In this document: in pieces, positions 10,001 through 16,920 of the stretch | Position numbering within the stretch: position 1 is the stretch's first letter | Layout: the number at the start of each line of letters is the position of its first letter | NCBI RefSeq assembly: GCF_000024885.1 | Contig: NC_013512.1 | Coordinates: 1,426,001-1,490,000 of the forward strand | Direction: 5' to 3' | DNA: 64,000 nucleotides | Source: Sulfurospirillum deleyianum DSM 6946 | Lineage (GTDB): Bacteria; Campylobacterota; Campylobacteria; Campylobacterales; Sulfurospirillaceae | Made by a program: the position numbers and the translations under genes | Notes under the pieces: model-generated | The model's database searches: none | Seen by the model: the letters and a program-made list of their open reading frames with translations, nothing else | What the model was told of the DNA's origin: nothing

Positions 10001-10691
10001 TTTTGAGATTGAATTTACTTATTTTTAAATTTGATAGGTATTTGATAAATTGATAAAAATAATACAAGCCTATGGGTAAGACAATGAACAAAAATAACAT
10101 TTTAGATTCATTCAATGCGCTAATAAAATCAGCTTGTGATACCTGAAGAAAGGCACTTGCTTTGGTAGGAAAATAGATTGAAAAAACATAAGATAAGAAA
10201 AAAACTATGGCAACTACGTGTAGAATAAGAAAAGATTTTTTAAGATTTTTGATTCGTTTAAACCGTGAATAGGGAATAGTTTTGTCACATTCCTTATAAA
10301 AAATTTGTTGTAAAATACTTTTTTCGACAAGTTGTTTATCCTCATCCGTGGGAACTTTTCCTGTTAAGTCTTTAAATGTCGCTAGCGAAACATGAAGATA
10401 ATTCCAATCTACGTCATTCTTTTTTTCAAAGGTTCTTAAAAAACTACTTTTTCCTGAACCATAAGCACCAGAAATAGCAATGTTGTTTACTTTGAGTGTC
10501 TTTAGTGCATATAATAACGCTTGGGAATATTGTCCATCTTCATCTGCATTTTCATTGGGAATTAATGCTTCATATTTGTTTGGATTATCTGTTACGCCAT
10601 AACTAATTTTATTCATAATTAAAAGATGTAACTGTTTTAATTTTTGCATCAACCAGACTAAAAATTTATCAATATAAACTAAAAAATCCAT
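7044..10691 (-). CDS. YobI-type membrane P-loop NTPase, 1215 residues
   Basis: A very large, AT-rich gene. After an N-terminal hydrophobic stretch the protein has NIAISGAYGSGKSSFLRTF, with Walker A GAYGSGKSS near residues 75-83. Two transmembrane segments follow (about 150-175, HVVAIVFFLSYVF, and 193-215, MLFLFIVLPIGLYYFYQF), then Walker B FNVVVVEDLDRF near residue 265. This arrangement, with membrane hairpin between Walker A and B, matches the YobI/KAP group of NTPases. Residues from about 450 to 1215 are a long helical, partly coiled-coil region with no recognised domain. KAP and YobI NTPases are patchily distributed and have been proposed to act in conflict or defence systems; that role is inference here. 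It follows the decayed RhuM-Fic gene by 84 bases and carries no TTACATGTAA copy in 3.6 kb. Confidence 0.75.
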   Translation of the reverse strand: MDFLVYIDKFLVWLMQKLKQLHLLIMNKISYGVTDNPNKYEALIPNENADEDGQYSQALLYALKTLKVNNIAISGAYGSGKSSFLRTFEKKNDVDWNYLHVSLATFKDLTGKVPTDEDKQLVEKSILQQIFYKECDKTIPYSRFKRIKNLKKSFLILHVVAIVFFLSYVFSIYFPTKASAFLQVSQADFISALNESKMLFLFIVLPIGLYYFYQFIKYLSNLKISKFNLKNGEMEVANKDKASILNEHLDEILYFFQVTQFNVVVVEDLDRFDNTEIFIKLRELNTLLNNSKDVGRRIIFIYAIKDDMFIDNKDRTKFFDFILPIIPYINSTSSYQKMKEKFKGEKVSDDFLRDIALYIDEMRLLINIHNEYKLYKNKIGNSEYFSAEKLLAMIIYKNFYPKDFALLHKGEGSLYTIFSKRLSWILSLSNDVTQKKHEKNDEITKRKELLAQERQKTVEELRMVYLLKIYQKVDSTQFNINNSRYFNISDISNQVQANIFEELINTQNIDRRYSFADIEKDVNNTHTYREREKLILEMSDEKLELLKKELEVLSAEEHKIKKYSISDLSKTTISDEIFLVIKDESLLKYLIREGYIDDEDYHWYISHFFEGSLTYKDREFVLAVKDGKMFPTDFELTNKKEIVLHLKESEFNSKAILNYNLVEYCVQKREENFLKDKFGSLFKKLADESEESREFVLSFVLVTVESAFFVKKIATLWKNLWFYIANESNVTQEKKEEYFKLLFQYLSVKELVTLNIEQSLKLYLQNNETLEKYTESDNKKFQSLIESLNVKYGYIENPTDNPPLFNFIYEENLYALNEKMINQVAYVKGKPERELSEALKTAHLTTLKTTYASKLVEYIGQNINEYIENVFLKIETNTQESEDVVIELLNNEDVKKENKLKIIQKEVVQIEDVSKLNDKEIWENVFSLNKATPTWDNVLYYYQEANELNKTLTDFFNEEENYSELSKNKMNNESTFTQEVLQRFSEVILLSNEISDTAYEFIVKGIWFFGWSNLKINNLSVKKVDILLENKKLKLAQENLDNLREYCVDKVIVLIESFKNELLEKIDEFELHISDYQQILNSQKFTVDEKLFFMEKADTSVFENQELAISTNNLYIKNSKQMPMALFEVLFEKSALKESLEILTLHIPYLELEKISEYLTQLDNPYSDLSQKGAKPIEFEASDLNQALIEALDNKRYISTSSLKKNKIIVNRKRA

Positions 10692-10775
10692 AATAAAACC
10701 TTTACTGTTTTAAGTTTTTTTTAAAATAAGAAAACCATTCATTTCTTTAGCATCATCTTTAGATGTAAACGTATT

Positions 10776-11454
10776 TTAGTCTGTTTCACTTAAAAGATTG
10801 ACGATAAGTTTAACCATCAACTCTTTTTGCGAAGAGTCACTTGATGCTACCAAAAGTGCTAATGAAACTAAAGCGTTATCGTTTATCTTTGGTTCTCCAT
10901 TTGCCTTGTAGCGCATGAAGTGCATTTGAGTCGTAGCCTTGAAGCAATGCCCATGTTTTGGCGTAGTTGTTGATGATGTCAAGCAAGCCTTTGGCTTCGT
11001 TGCTACTCAGCTCTTTTGTTTCGATGCTTTTTCGCACTAACTCCATCGTGGCGGTGAGTTCACTCAGGCTTTGAGCGTTGATGCGTTGGTGGTTGATGGC
11101 ATAACCTTTGATGAGATACTCTTTGAGGATTTTACTTGCCCAAATGCGAAACTGCGTTGCATTTTTAGAATTAACCCTATATCCAACAGAGAGCACAGCG
11201 TCTAAATTATAAAACGATGTTTCGTATGTTTTCCCATCGTTGGCAGTATATTCCAAAATGGAATGAACTGAATTTTTATCCAATTCTCCTGATTTAAAGA
11301 TATTGCTTAAATGCTTTGATATAGCTGGTTGCTTTGTGCCAAATAGTTCAGCTATCTGAGCTTGATTGAGCCAAAGAGTCTCATGCTCCAAAGTAACTTC
11401 TAAACTCACGTGCCCCAAATCGTCAGTGTATAGAACGACATTTTGCTTTTCCAT
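10776..11454 (-). pseudogene. RhuM-Fic gene with the Fic catalytic core deleted
   Basis: The intact frame from 11454 gives the N-terminal RhuM module (LWLNQAQIAELFGTKQPAIS, then TSFYNLDAVLSVGYRVNS), which in full-length relatives precedes a Fic domain. The frame stays open through NNYAKTWALLQGYDS near residue 165 and then stops at 10876. In another frame, starting about base 10900, the sequence NGEPKINDNALVSLALLVA to the stop at 10776 is what I recall as the C-terminal end of Fic domains in this family. The Fic signature (HPFxxGNGR-like) between the two is missing, so roughly 110-130 codons have been lost along with the frame. The 192-residue N-terminal protein may still be made; Fic-mediated AMPylation should be lost. 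The motif recall is from memory and needs alignment. Confidence 0.7.
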
Positions 11455-11544
11455 TTGAGTTTTCCTCTTACATGTAAAGATTTTGACTCATTCTAGCGCT
11501 ATTTATAGTACACCATTAAAAATATTTCAAAATGGTATCAATCC

Positions 11545-11560
11545 CTAGACTTAAGTCAAG
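11545..11560 (+). promoter_or_regulatory. CRP/FNR-family box upstream of nnrS
   Basis: The bases CTAGACTTAAGTCAAG form a dyad matching CTTGAC-N4-GTCAAG at all but one position. A possible -10 element (TACGAT, 11583-11588) puts a start near 11594, so the dyad centre falls at about -41.5, the usual place for a class II CRP/FNR-type activator. A DNR, NssR or HcpR-like regulator would fit a nitric-oxide gene; which one is unknown. Confidence 0.45.
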
Positions 11561-11617
11561 GTTTTTTGACCAAAAAATAAGATACGATACCTTTTCATAA
11601 TGCGCTAAGGGCTTACA

Positions 11618-12802
11618 ATGATTTTTACAACACATATTTCGTCAACAACACCCTTCCAGAACCTAAAAGCACACCCCCATCGCATCTTCTTTTTTGCGGG
11701 GATTGTTCAAAGTATTCTCTTTATTGCTCTTTTAGGGCTTAACTATGGAGGGCTGTTACATGTAGAAATAGCACTAAAGCTTTACCATGCGTACACACTC
11801 ATTTTTATCGTCTTTACACAGTTCTTTGCAGGGTTTTTACTGACAACATTTCCACGCTATCTCTCCATGCCTCCAGTTTCTCAAAAAGAGTATTTGCCTA
11901 TCGTTTGGCTTATCAATGGTAGTGCTTTTCTCTTTCTAGGACTATCCTTTGTCTCAGAAATCGCTCTACTAGCGCCTATTGGTATCATTCTTATAGGCTA
12001 TCTTAAACTCTTTTTGTTACTGCTTGATATGCAAACCAAAAGTCGTGTGACTCATAAAAAAGATACGACATGGATGTTGGTTGGTTTTGCTTCTGGCGTT
12101 GCAGGACAACTGTTGTTTATGATGGATATTTTTTTGCCTTTGTATGCGGCTGCTTTAGGGGTAAGTTTTTATCTTTATACCTTTTTTATTGTTATGAGTG
12201 TTTCACAAAAAATGATGCCTTTTTTTGCTTCAAATGCTGTTTTAGGCTATACCATTCACAAAAGCCCTCATTTTTTGAGTGTCTTATTTTTAGGACTGCT
12301 CAGCAAAGTTTTTCTTGAAACCTTAGAGTTCAATGCGTTTGTTGCAGATGCGTTTTTATTTGGAGTAATTACGTACGAGCTTATAAAATGGGACTTGCCA
12401 TTTTCAAAAGCTCCTGCGATTTTATGGGTTTTATTTCTCTCGATTTGGTGGGTGCCTGTGGGATTTGGGCTGTTTGTCATTCAAGACTTTAGTGCTCTTT
12501 TAGGAGCGCCCATTTACGTAGAAAAATCTCCTCTACACACACTGGCTCTTGGCTATTTTACAACCGTTCTCATAGGCTTTGGGACACGAGTCATTTTAGG
12601 ACATTCAGGGCGTATCCCCAAAGCGGATACCTATGCGATTTTCCTTTTCGGGCTGATTCAAGTCATGACGCTTCTTAGAATTATGGCGGGACTCTTCCCT
12701 GCGTATGGTTATTTTCACGCCATTTTAAGTGTTGCGGGATTATGGTTGATTATTTTTGGATTGTGGGCAAAACGGTATATTGCTATTTTATTCGAGAAAT
12801 AA
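11618..12802 (+). CDS. nnrS: NnrS family heme-copper membrane protein
   Basis: A 394-residue polytopic protein with about twelve transmembrane segments. It begins MIFTTHISSTT and shows family landmarks: HPHRIFFFAGI near residue 21, YHAYTLIFIVFTQFFAGFLLTTFPRY (about 56-80), FFIVMSVSQKMMPFF, and HTLALGYFTTVLIGFGTRV with GHSG in the second half. NnrS proteins bind heme and copper and protect against nitrosative stress in denitrifying and ammonifying bacteria. The gene is monocistronic, with RmuC convergent, and has a CRP/FNR-type dyad at the right distance upstream. A near-copy of the palindrome (TTACATGTAG) lies at 11756. Confidence 0.85.
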   Translation: MIFTTHISSTTPFQNLKAHPHRIFFFAGIVQSILFIALLGLNYGGLLHVEIALKLYHAYTLIFIVFTQFFAGFLLTTFPRYLSMPPVSQKEYLPIVWLINGSAFLFLGLSFVSEIALLAPIGIILIGYLKLFLLLLDMQTKSRVTHKKDTTWMLVGFASGVAGQLLFMMDIFLPLYAAALGVSFYLYTFFIVMSVSQKMMPFFASNAVLGYTIHKSPHFLSVLFLGLLSKVFLETLEFNAFVADAFLFGVITYELIKWDLPFSKAPAILWVLFLSIWWVPVGFGLFVIQDFSALLGAPIYVEKSPLHTLALGYFTTVLIGFGTRVILGHSGRIPKADTYAIFLFGLIQVMTLLRIMAGLFPAYGYFHAILSVAGLWLIIFGLWAKRYIAILFEK

Positions 12803-12818
12803 CCTTTACATGTAACGC

Positions 12819-14105
12819 TTATTTCTCTTCAATCAGCTCCATATCGGTTGAAAAATCTTGATACTCTATCTTCGCATCTTTAAGATTTTTGGTTGCTTTT
12901 GCACCCAAACGCTTTAAGTTCTCCACACGTCCTAAGATATTGCCAGAACCTTCACTGAGCTGTTTGTGTGCACTCTCATAGCTATTATTGAGGGTTTGAA
13001 GCTGTGTTCCCACTTTTTTAAAACTCTCCGCAAAGCCGACCATTTTGTCGTACATCTTCCCTGCTTCTTCAAAAAGCTTTGAAGCTAGAGTGCTGGATTG
13101 TTCGCTTTGCCAGTAGAGATAAATCGTACGAAGTGAAACGGTCAGCGTTGAAGGATTGACGATGGCGATGTGTTTACGCAAGGCATATTCGTAGAGTTTT
13201 GGGTCTTCATGAATTGCCACAGAAAAGGCTCCCTCAATGGGCACAAACATAAAAACGTATTGAAGCGTTCCTTGTTTATAATGCGCATAGTCTTTGCTAT
13301 CAAGCGTGTCAATGTGTTCACGAAACGCCAAAGAGAGTGCTTTAGAAGCGATGCTTTTCTCTTCATCACTTTGCGCTCGAATCAGCTCATCGTAACTGTT
13401 CAATGAGACTTTTGAGTCGATAATAATGGTGCGCTCTTGAGGGAGCTTAATCACCACATCGGGGCGTTTGGTGCGCCCTTCTTCATCTTTGTAACTCTCT
13501 TGTGTCTCGTAATGCACCCCTTTGATAAGTCCTGAGTACTCCAAAACACTCTCCAATATCATCTCACCCCAACTGCCTTGCGCTTGTTTTTTGCCTTTTA
13601 AGGCTTTGGTGAGGTTTTCCGCTTCTTTGGAGATATTCATCCCAGCCCTTGCGACCAGTTCTATCTCTTTGGAGAGTTCTGCAAATTTTTTGATGCTCGA
13701 TTCTTGGGAGGTTTCTACACTTTTTTTAAAGGTATCGAGATTTTCTTTAAACGGTTTTAGAAGCGTTTCAAGCGATTTTGTGGAGGCAGTATCGAGTTTT
13801 TGGAGTTTGTGTTCTAGGTGCGTTTCCATAATAGCATTGAGCTTTAACTCTAGCTTTTTACCTTGCTCATCCAAATCAACTTTAAGTCTGGCATTGCCCT
13901 CTTTTTGTGCTTCTATCTCAGCGTTTAGTTTGGCGTTATGCATGTTTAAACGTAAATTTTCCGCACTCAACTGTTCAAATTTTACGTACATGTCACGCAA
14001 AGCCTGTTCTTTTCCATCTAACAACGCTTTCATCCAAAAGCCAAAAGCCACCATCATTCCTAGAAATAGGACTAAAACAGCTATGATTACCATCTCTTGT
14101 GGCAT
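12819..14105 (-). CDS. rmuC: DNA recombination protein RmuC
   Basis: A 428-residue protein with an N-terminal membrane segment (VIIAVLVLFLGMMVAFGFW), a long coiled coil to about residue 190, and the RmuC domain: KGKKQAQGSWGEMILESVLE, then RPDVVIKLPQERTIIIDSKVSLNSY and MFVPIEGAFSVA. RmuC limits recombination at inverted repeats, possibly as a restriction-like nuclease acting on structured DNA. I use the ATG at 14105, five bases after a GAGGAG; a GTG at 14111 directly abuts that site and is less likely. In a genome full of perfect palindromes this gene is an interesting neighbour, though no link is shown. Confidence 0.9.
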   Translation of the reverse strand: MPQEMVIIAVLVLFLGMMVAFGFWMKALLDGKEQALRDMYVKFEQLSAENLRLNMHNAKLNAEIEAQKEGNARLKVDLDEQGKKLELKLNAIMETHLEHKLQKLDTASTKSLETLLKPFKENLDTFKKSVETSQESSIKKFAELSKEIELVARAGMNISKEAENLTKALKGKKQAQGSWGEMILESVLEYSGLIKGVHYETQESYKDEEGRTKRPDVVIKLPQERTIIIDSKVSLNSYDELIRAQSDEEKSIASKALSLAFREHIDTLDSKDYAHYKQGTLQYVFMFVPIEGAFSVAIHEDPKLYEYALRKHIAIVNPSTLTVSLRTIYLYWQSEQSSTLASKLFEEAGKMYDKMVGFAESFKKVGTQLQTLNNSYESAHKQLSEGSGNILGRVENLKRLGAKATKNLKDAKIEYQDFSTDMELIEEK

Positions 14106-14140
14106 GCTCACTCCTCAAAATTCTTTACATGTAAAACGTA

Positions 14141-14425
14141 TTATTCGATATAAATGGTGTCTAAAATTTGGTTTTTAAAGCGCATATTTTCCAAATTTTG
14201 CTTTAAAATGCGGTTCTCTTCTTTGAGAATGGAGTATTCACCATAAAGCTTATTGATATCACGGCTCATATAATAAATTTGATTTTTAATGTAAATTTTT
14301 GGCAATATCACTAAAAATCCGACGCCCATGACCAAATAGATTAACAATAAAAAACGAAAATCAAGATTTTTTTCAATTTTTTGTTCCGCATCGTACTGCT
14401 CTAAAAGCTCATTTTTATCGTCCAT
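14141..14425 (-). CDS. ftsL: FtsL-like divisome protein
   Basis: A 94-residue bitopic protein: a 25-residue cytoplasmic N-terminus, one transmembrane segment (FLLLIYLVMGVGFLVILPK, about 25-43) and a periplasmic heptad-repeat coiled coil (about 50-85, LKEENRILKQNLENMRFK). Size, topology and its position two bases after rsmH match FtsL, which pairs with FtsB and FtsQ at the septum. FtsL is poorly conserved in sequence, so the call rests on architecture and synteny. Confidence 0.65.
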   Translation of the reverse strand: MDDKNELLEQYDAEQKIEKNLDFRFLLLIYLVMGVGFLVILPKIYIKNQIYYMSRDINKLYGEYSILKEENRILKQNLENMRFKNQILDTIYIE

Positions 14426-14427
14426 TT

Positions 14428-15342
14428 TTACCCTTCTATCTTAAACACACGAAGCCTTGCACTTCTACTTCGTGGATTTTTTTTAAGCTCTAAAGGTGAA
14501 GCTTCTATGGGCTTTTTACTGATAATTTTTCCTAACGCATGGTTATTACCACACATGCAACGCATGACGTGTGGCGGGCAGATACAGTTTTGACTCCAAA
14601 ATTTAAAGGTCTGTTTCACAATACGATCTTCTAAGGAATGAAACGAAATAATCCCTACGATACACTGCGTAAAACCAGCGTTTTGAATGCTCTCTAAGAG
14701 CTGTGTTAACACACCCAATTCGTTATTGACCTCGATACGAATCGCTTGAAAAAGAAGTGTTGCGGGGTGAATACTCTTTTTACCTGGTATTTTTTGAGCA
14801 AGAAAAGAGAGCTCTTTAGCACTTTGTATAGGCGCTTTGAGGCGTGCCTCACACATCAGTTGCGCCATCTTTTGATACGCATGAATTTCGCCATATTCCC
14901 TAAAAATAAACTCAAGTTGTTCTTTTGTGTAGTGATTAACCACTTCATAAGCGCTCAGTGATTGATGGGGATTCATCCGCATATCAAGCACCTCTGAATC
15001 AAAAGCAAATCCACGCTCTTTTTTATCGAGTTGCAAAGAAGAAACCCCAATATCCGCTAAGATACCACGAATCGGTAAATGTGCGTACTGAGCAATAACA
15101 GAGGCAAAATTTCCATGATGAAACATAACACGCTCACCAAAACGCTCCAAACGCTTTTTGCTAAACGCTAATGCCTCTTCATCTTGATCGCACCCAATTA
15201 GCCGTATATGTGGATTTTGTTCTAAAAGTGCTTCACTATGCCCGCCATATCCAAGCGTACAATCAATAATAACGCCATCAGAGATATTAGAAAAAGCCGC
15301 TTTAACCTCTTCTAAAAGTACGGGAATATGGGGAATGTTCAC
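14428..15342 (-). CDS. rsmH: 16S rRNA (cytosine(1402)-N4)-methyltransferase RsmH
   Basis: A 304-residue SAM-dependent methyltransferase. It starts MNIPHIPVLLEEV and shows the family motifs DCTLGYGGHSEALL, IGCDQDEEALAF, ILADIGVSSLQLD, RGFAFDSEVLDMRMN, and a C-terminal SFHSLEDRIVKQ. RsmH methylates C1402 of 16S rRNA at the ribosomal P site. It is the first gene of a minus-strand pair with the FtsL-like gene; the leader carries the structured repeat at 15371-15507. Confidence 0.95.
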   Translation of the reverse strand: MNIPHIPVLLEEVKAAFSNISDGVIIDCTLGYGGHSEALLEQNPHIRLIGCDQDEEALAFSKKRLERFGERVMFHHGNFASVIAQYAHLPIRGILADIGVSSLQLDKKERGFAFDSEVLDMRMNPHQSLSAYEVVNHYTKEQLEFIFREYGEIHAYQKMAQLMCEARLKAPIQSAKELSFLAQKIPGKKSIHPATLLFQAIRIEVNNELGVLTQLLESIQNAGFTQCIVGIISFHSLEDRIVKQTFKFWSQNCICPPHVMRCMCGNNHALGKIISKKPIEASPLELKKNPRSRSARLRVFKIEG

Positions 15343-15370
15343 GCAAAATCCTTCGTTAAAATGTCTATTT

Positions 15371-15507
15371 TATTAGAGTTCTTACAGAACTCTTGACACA
15401 CCTTTAAAGCAAAGCTCTAAAGGCTACGTTAACACTGGGTTTTCCTAGACGGAATGCCCACGCACCTTTGGTGCTTTTTCTTCTTACAAAATGAGTTTTG
15501 CAAGAAG
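15371..15507 (-). ncRNA. Structured intergenic repeat, copy A (upstream of rsmH)
   Basis: This segment is closely similar to 49425-49576. Features read on the minus strand are: a 12-pair hairpin at 15480-15507; a conserved single-stranded block matching GGTGCGTGGGCATTCCG; the block GTGTTAACGTAGCC; a stem around GCTTTGCTTTAAAGG; and a perfect hairpin AGAGTTCT/AGAACTCT at 15375-15393. G-U pairs fall in the stems only if the minus strand is transcribed. It lies 28 bases before rsmH. It could be a cis-regulatory RNA, a small RNA or a dispersed repeat. It matches no riboswitch class I can recall. Confidence 0.5.
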
Positions 15508-15511
15508 TTTA

Positions 15512-16816
15512 TTATAAATCATTAACACTTACAATCGCCTCATACGCCACATCCATCATCCGCTCAATCTCTTTACATGTAATAACATAAGGGGGCATAA
15601 AATAGACAATATTTCCCAAAGGTCTAAGGATGACTCCCTTTTTCATGGCATACTCAAAGATTTTGAGATTGACCCGAAAATCAATGGGGTATTCTTTAAG
15701 TTCAACCGCTGCTATCATGCCTGTTTGACGAATAGTTTGTACGTTAGGAAGTGCTTTAAAACGCTCTAATTGCTCAGCAATAAACGCTATTTTTTCCTCA
15801 TTTTTTTCTAAAATAGACTCTTGCTCAAAAATATCTAACGTTGCATTGGCCGCACTGCACGCTAAAGGATTTCCTGTATAGCTATGGGAGTGCAAAAAAG
15901 CCTTAAATTCTACATAATCACCATAAAAAGCCTCATAAACCTTTTGCGTGGTTAAGACTACTGAGAGAGGAAGATAACCTCCCGTTAGCCCTTTAGAGAG
16001 TGTCATAAAATCAGGACTAACACCTGCATACTCACACGCAAACATTTTCCCTGTTCTCCCAAAGCCAACAGCGATTTCATCGGCAATGAGGTGAATGTCA
16101 TAGCTATCACACAGTTTGCGAGCAAGTGTGATGTAGAGTGGATGATACATATGCATTCCCCCCGCACACTGCACCAAGGGTTCAATAATAAACGCAGCAA
16201 CTTTTCCTTCATACGCCTGAAACACTTTTTCAAGCCCCAGCGCTGCCTCACGAGCGGCCTCTTCACTTTGATCTTTTGGAACGGGGGCTTGTAGGGTTTG
16301 GAGTAAAATATCTTCAAAAATCTCTTTATAGAGTTTGACATCGCCTATGGCTAAAGCGCCTATGGTCTCGCCATGATAGCTATTAGAGAGGGAGACAAAA
16401 AAAGGACGTTTTTCGCCTCTATTTTTATGGTATTGAAAGCTCATTTTAAGTGCCACTTCAATCGCACTAGAGCCATTATCCGCATAAAAACACTTTTGCA
16501 ATCCTTTTGGAGCAAGCGCACACAAACGTTGTGAAAGTTGAATGATAGGTTCATGCGTAAAACCTGCAAATATCACATGTTCAAGCGTATCAATCTGCTC
16601 TTTTACTTTTTGATTGATATAGGGATGACAATGCCCAAAAAGATTAACCCACCATGAACTAACACCATCAATATAAGCGTTATCTTCAAAATCATACAGA
16701 TAAACGCCTTCTCCTTTTTTGATGGGAACAAGAGGAAGCGTCTCGTGGTCTTTCATTTGGGTGCATGGATGCCAAATATATTTCAAATCTTCTTCAATTA
16801 AACAATCTTTTTTCAT
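15512..16816 (-). CDS. bioA: Adenosylmethionine-8-amino-7-oxononanoate aminotransferase
   Basis: A 434-residue class III aminotransferase. It starts MKKDCLIEEDLKYIWHPCTQ and includes GHCHPYINQKVKEQ, DNGSSAIEVALKMSFQY, SNSYHGETIGALAIG, LIADEIAVGFGRTG and the PLP lysine in TLSKGLTGGYLPL. The N-terminal HPCTQMKDH is specific for BioA, which makes 7,8-diaminononanoate in biotin synthesis using SAM as amino donor. The start is preceded by a spaced promoter region of about 100 bases shared divergently with the ppiD-like gene. It carries one copy of the palindrome at 15573-15582. Confidence 0.92.
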   Translation of the reverse strand: MKKDCLIEEDLKYIWHPCTQMKDHETLPLVPIKKGEGVYLYDFEDNAYIDGVSSWWVNLFGHCHPYINQKVKEQIDTLEHVIFAGFTHEPIIQLSQRLCALAPKGLQKCFYADNGSSAIEVALKMSFQYHKNRGEKRPFFVSLSNSYHGETIGALAIGDVKLYKEIFEDILLQTLQAPVPKDQSEEAAREAALGLEKVFQAYEGKVAAFIIEPLVQCAGGMHMYHPLYITLARKLCDSYDIHLIADEIAVGFGRTGKMFACEYAGVSPDFMTLSKGLTGGYLPLSVVLTTQKVYEAFYGDYVEFKAFLHSHSYTGNPLACSAANATLDIFEQESILEKNEEKIAFIAEQLERFKALPNVQTIRQTGMIAAVELKEYPIDFRVNLKIFEYAMKKGVILRPLGNIVYFMPPYVITCKEIERMMDVAYEAIVSVNDL

Positions 16817-16920
16817 ACGTGAATAAACCTTTTTTGTTAGGAAATGAGAGCGAATTTATCGTTATTTAATAACTATACGGCTAGAATTATAACAAAATAC
16901 AAAGTTAACAAAGGGTAAGA

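Noticed and set aside
10776-10982. Separate small gene downstream of RhuM
   Set aside because: Its C-terminal half is the recognisable end of a Fic domain in a shifted frame, so it belongs to the broken gene.
13522-14178. 218-codon frame on the plus strand opposite rmuC
   Set aside because: It is a shadow of the well-supported rmuC gene, with no family match.
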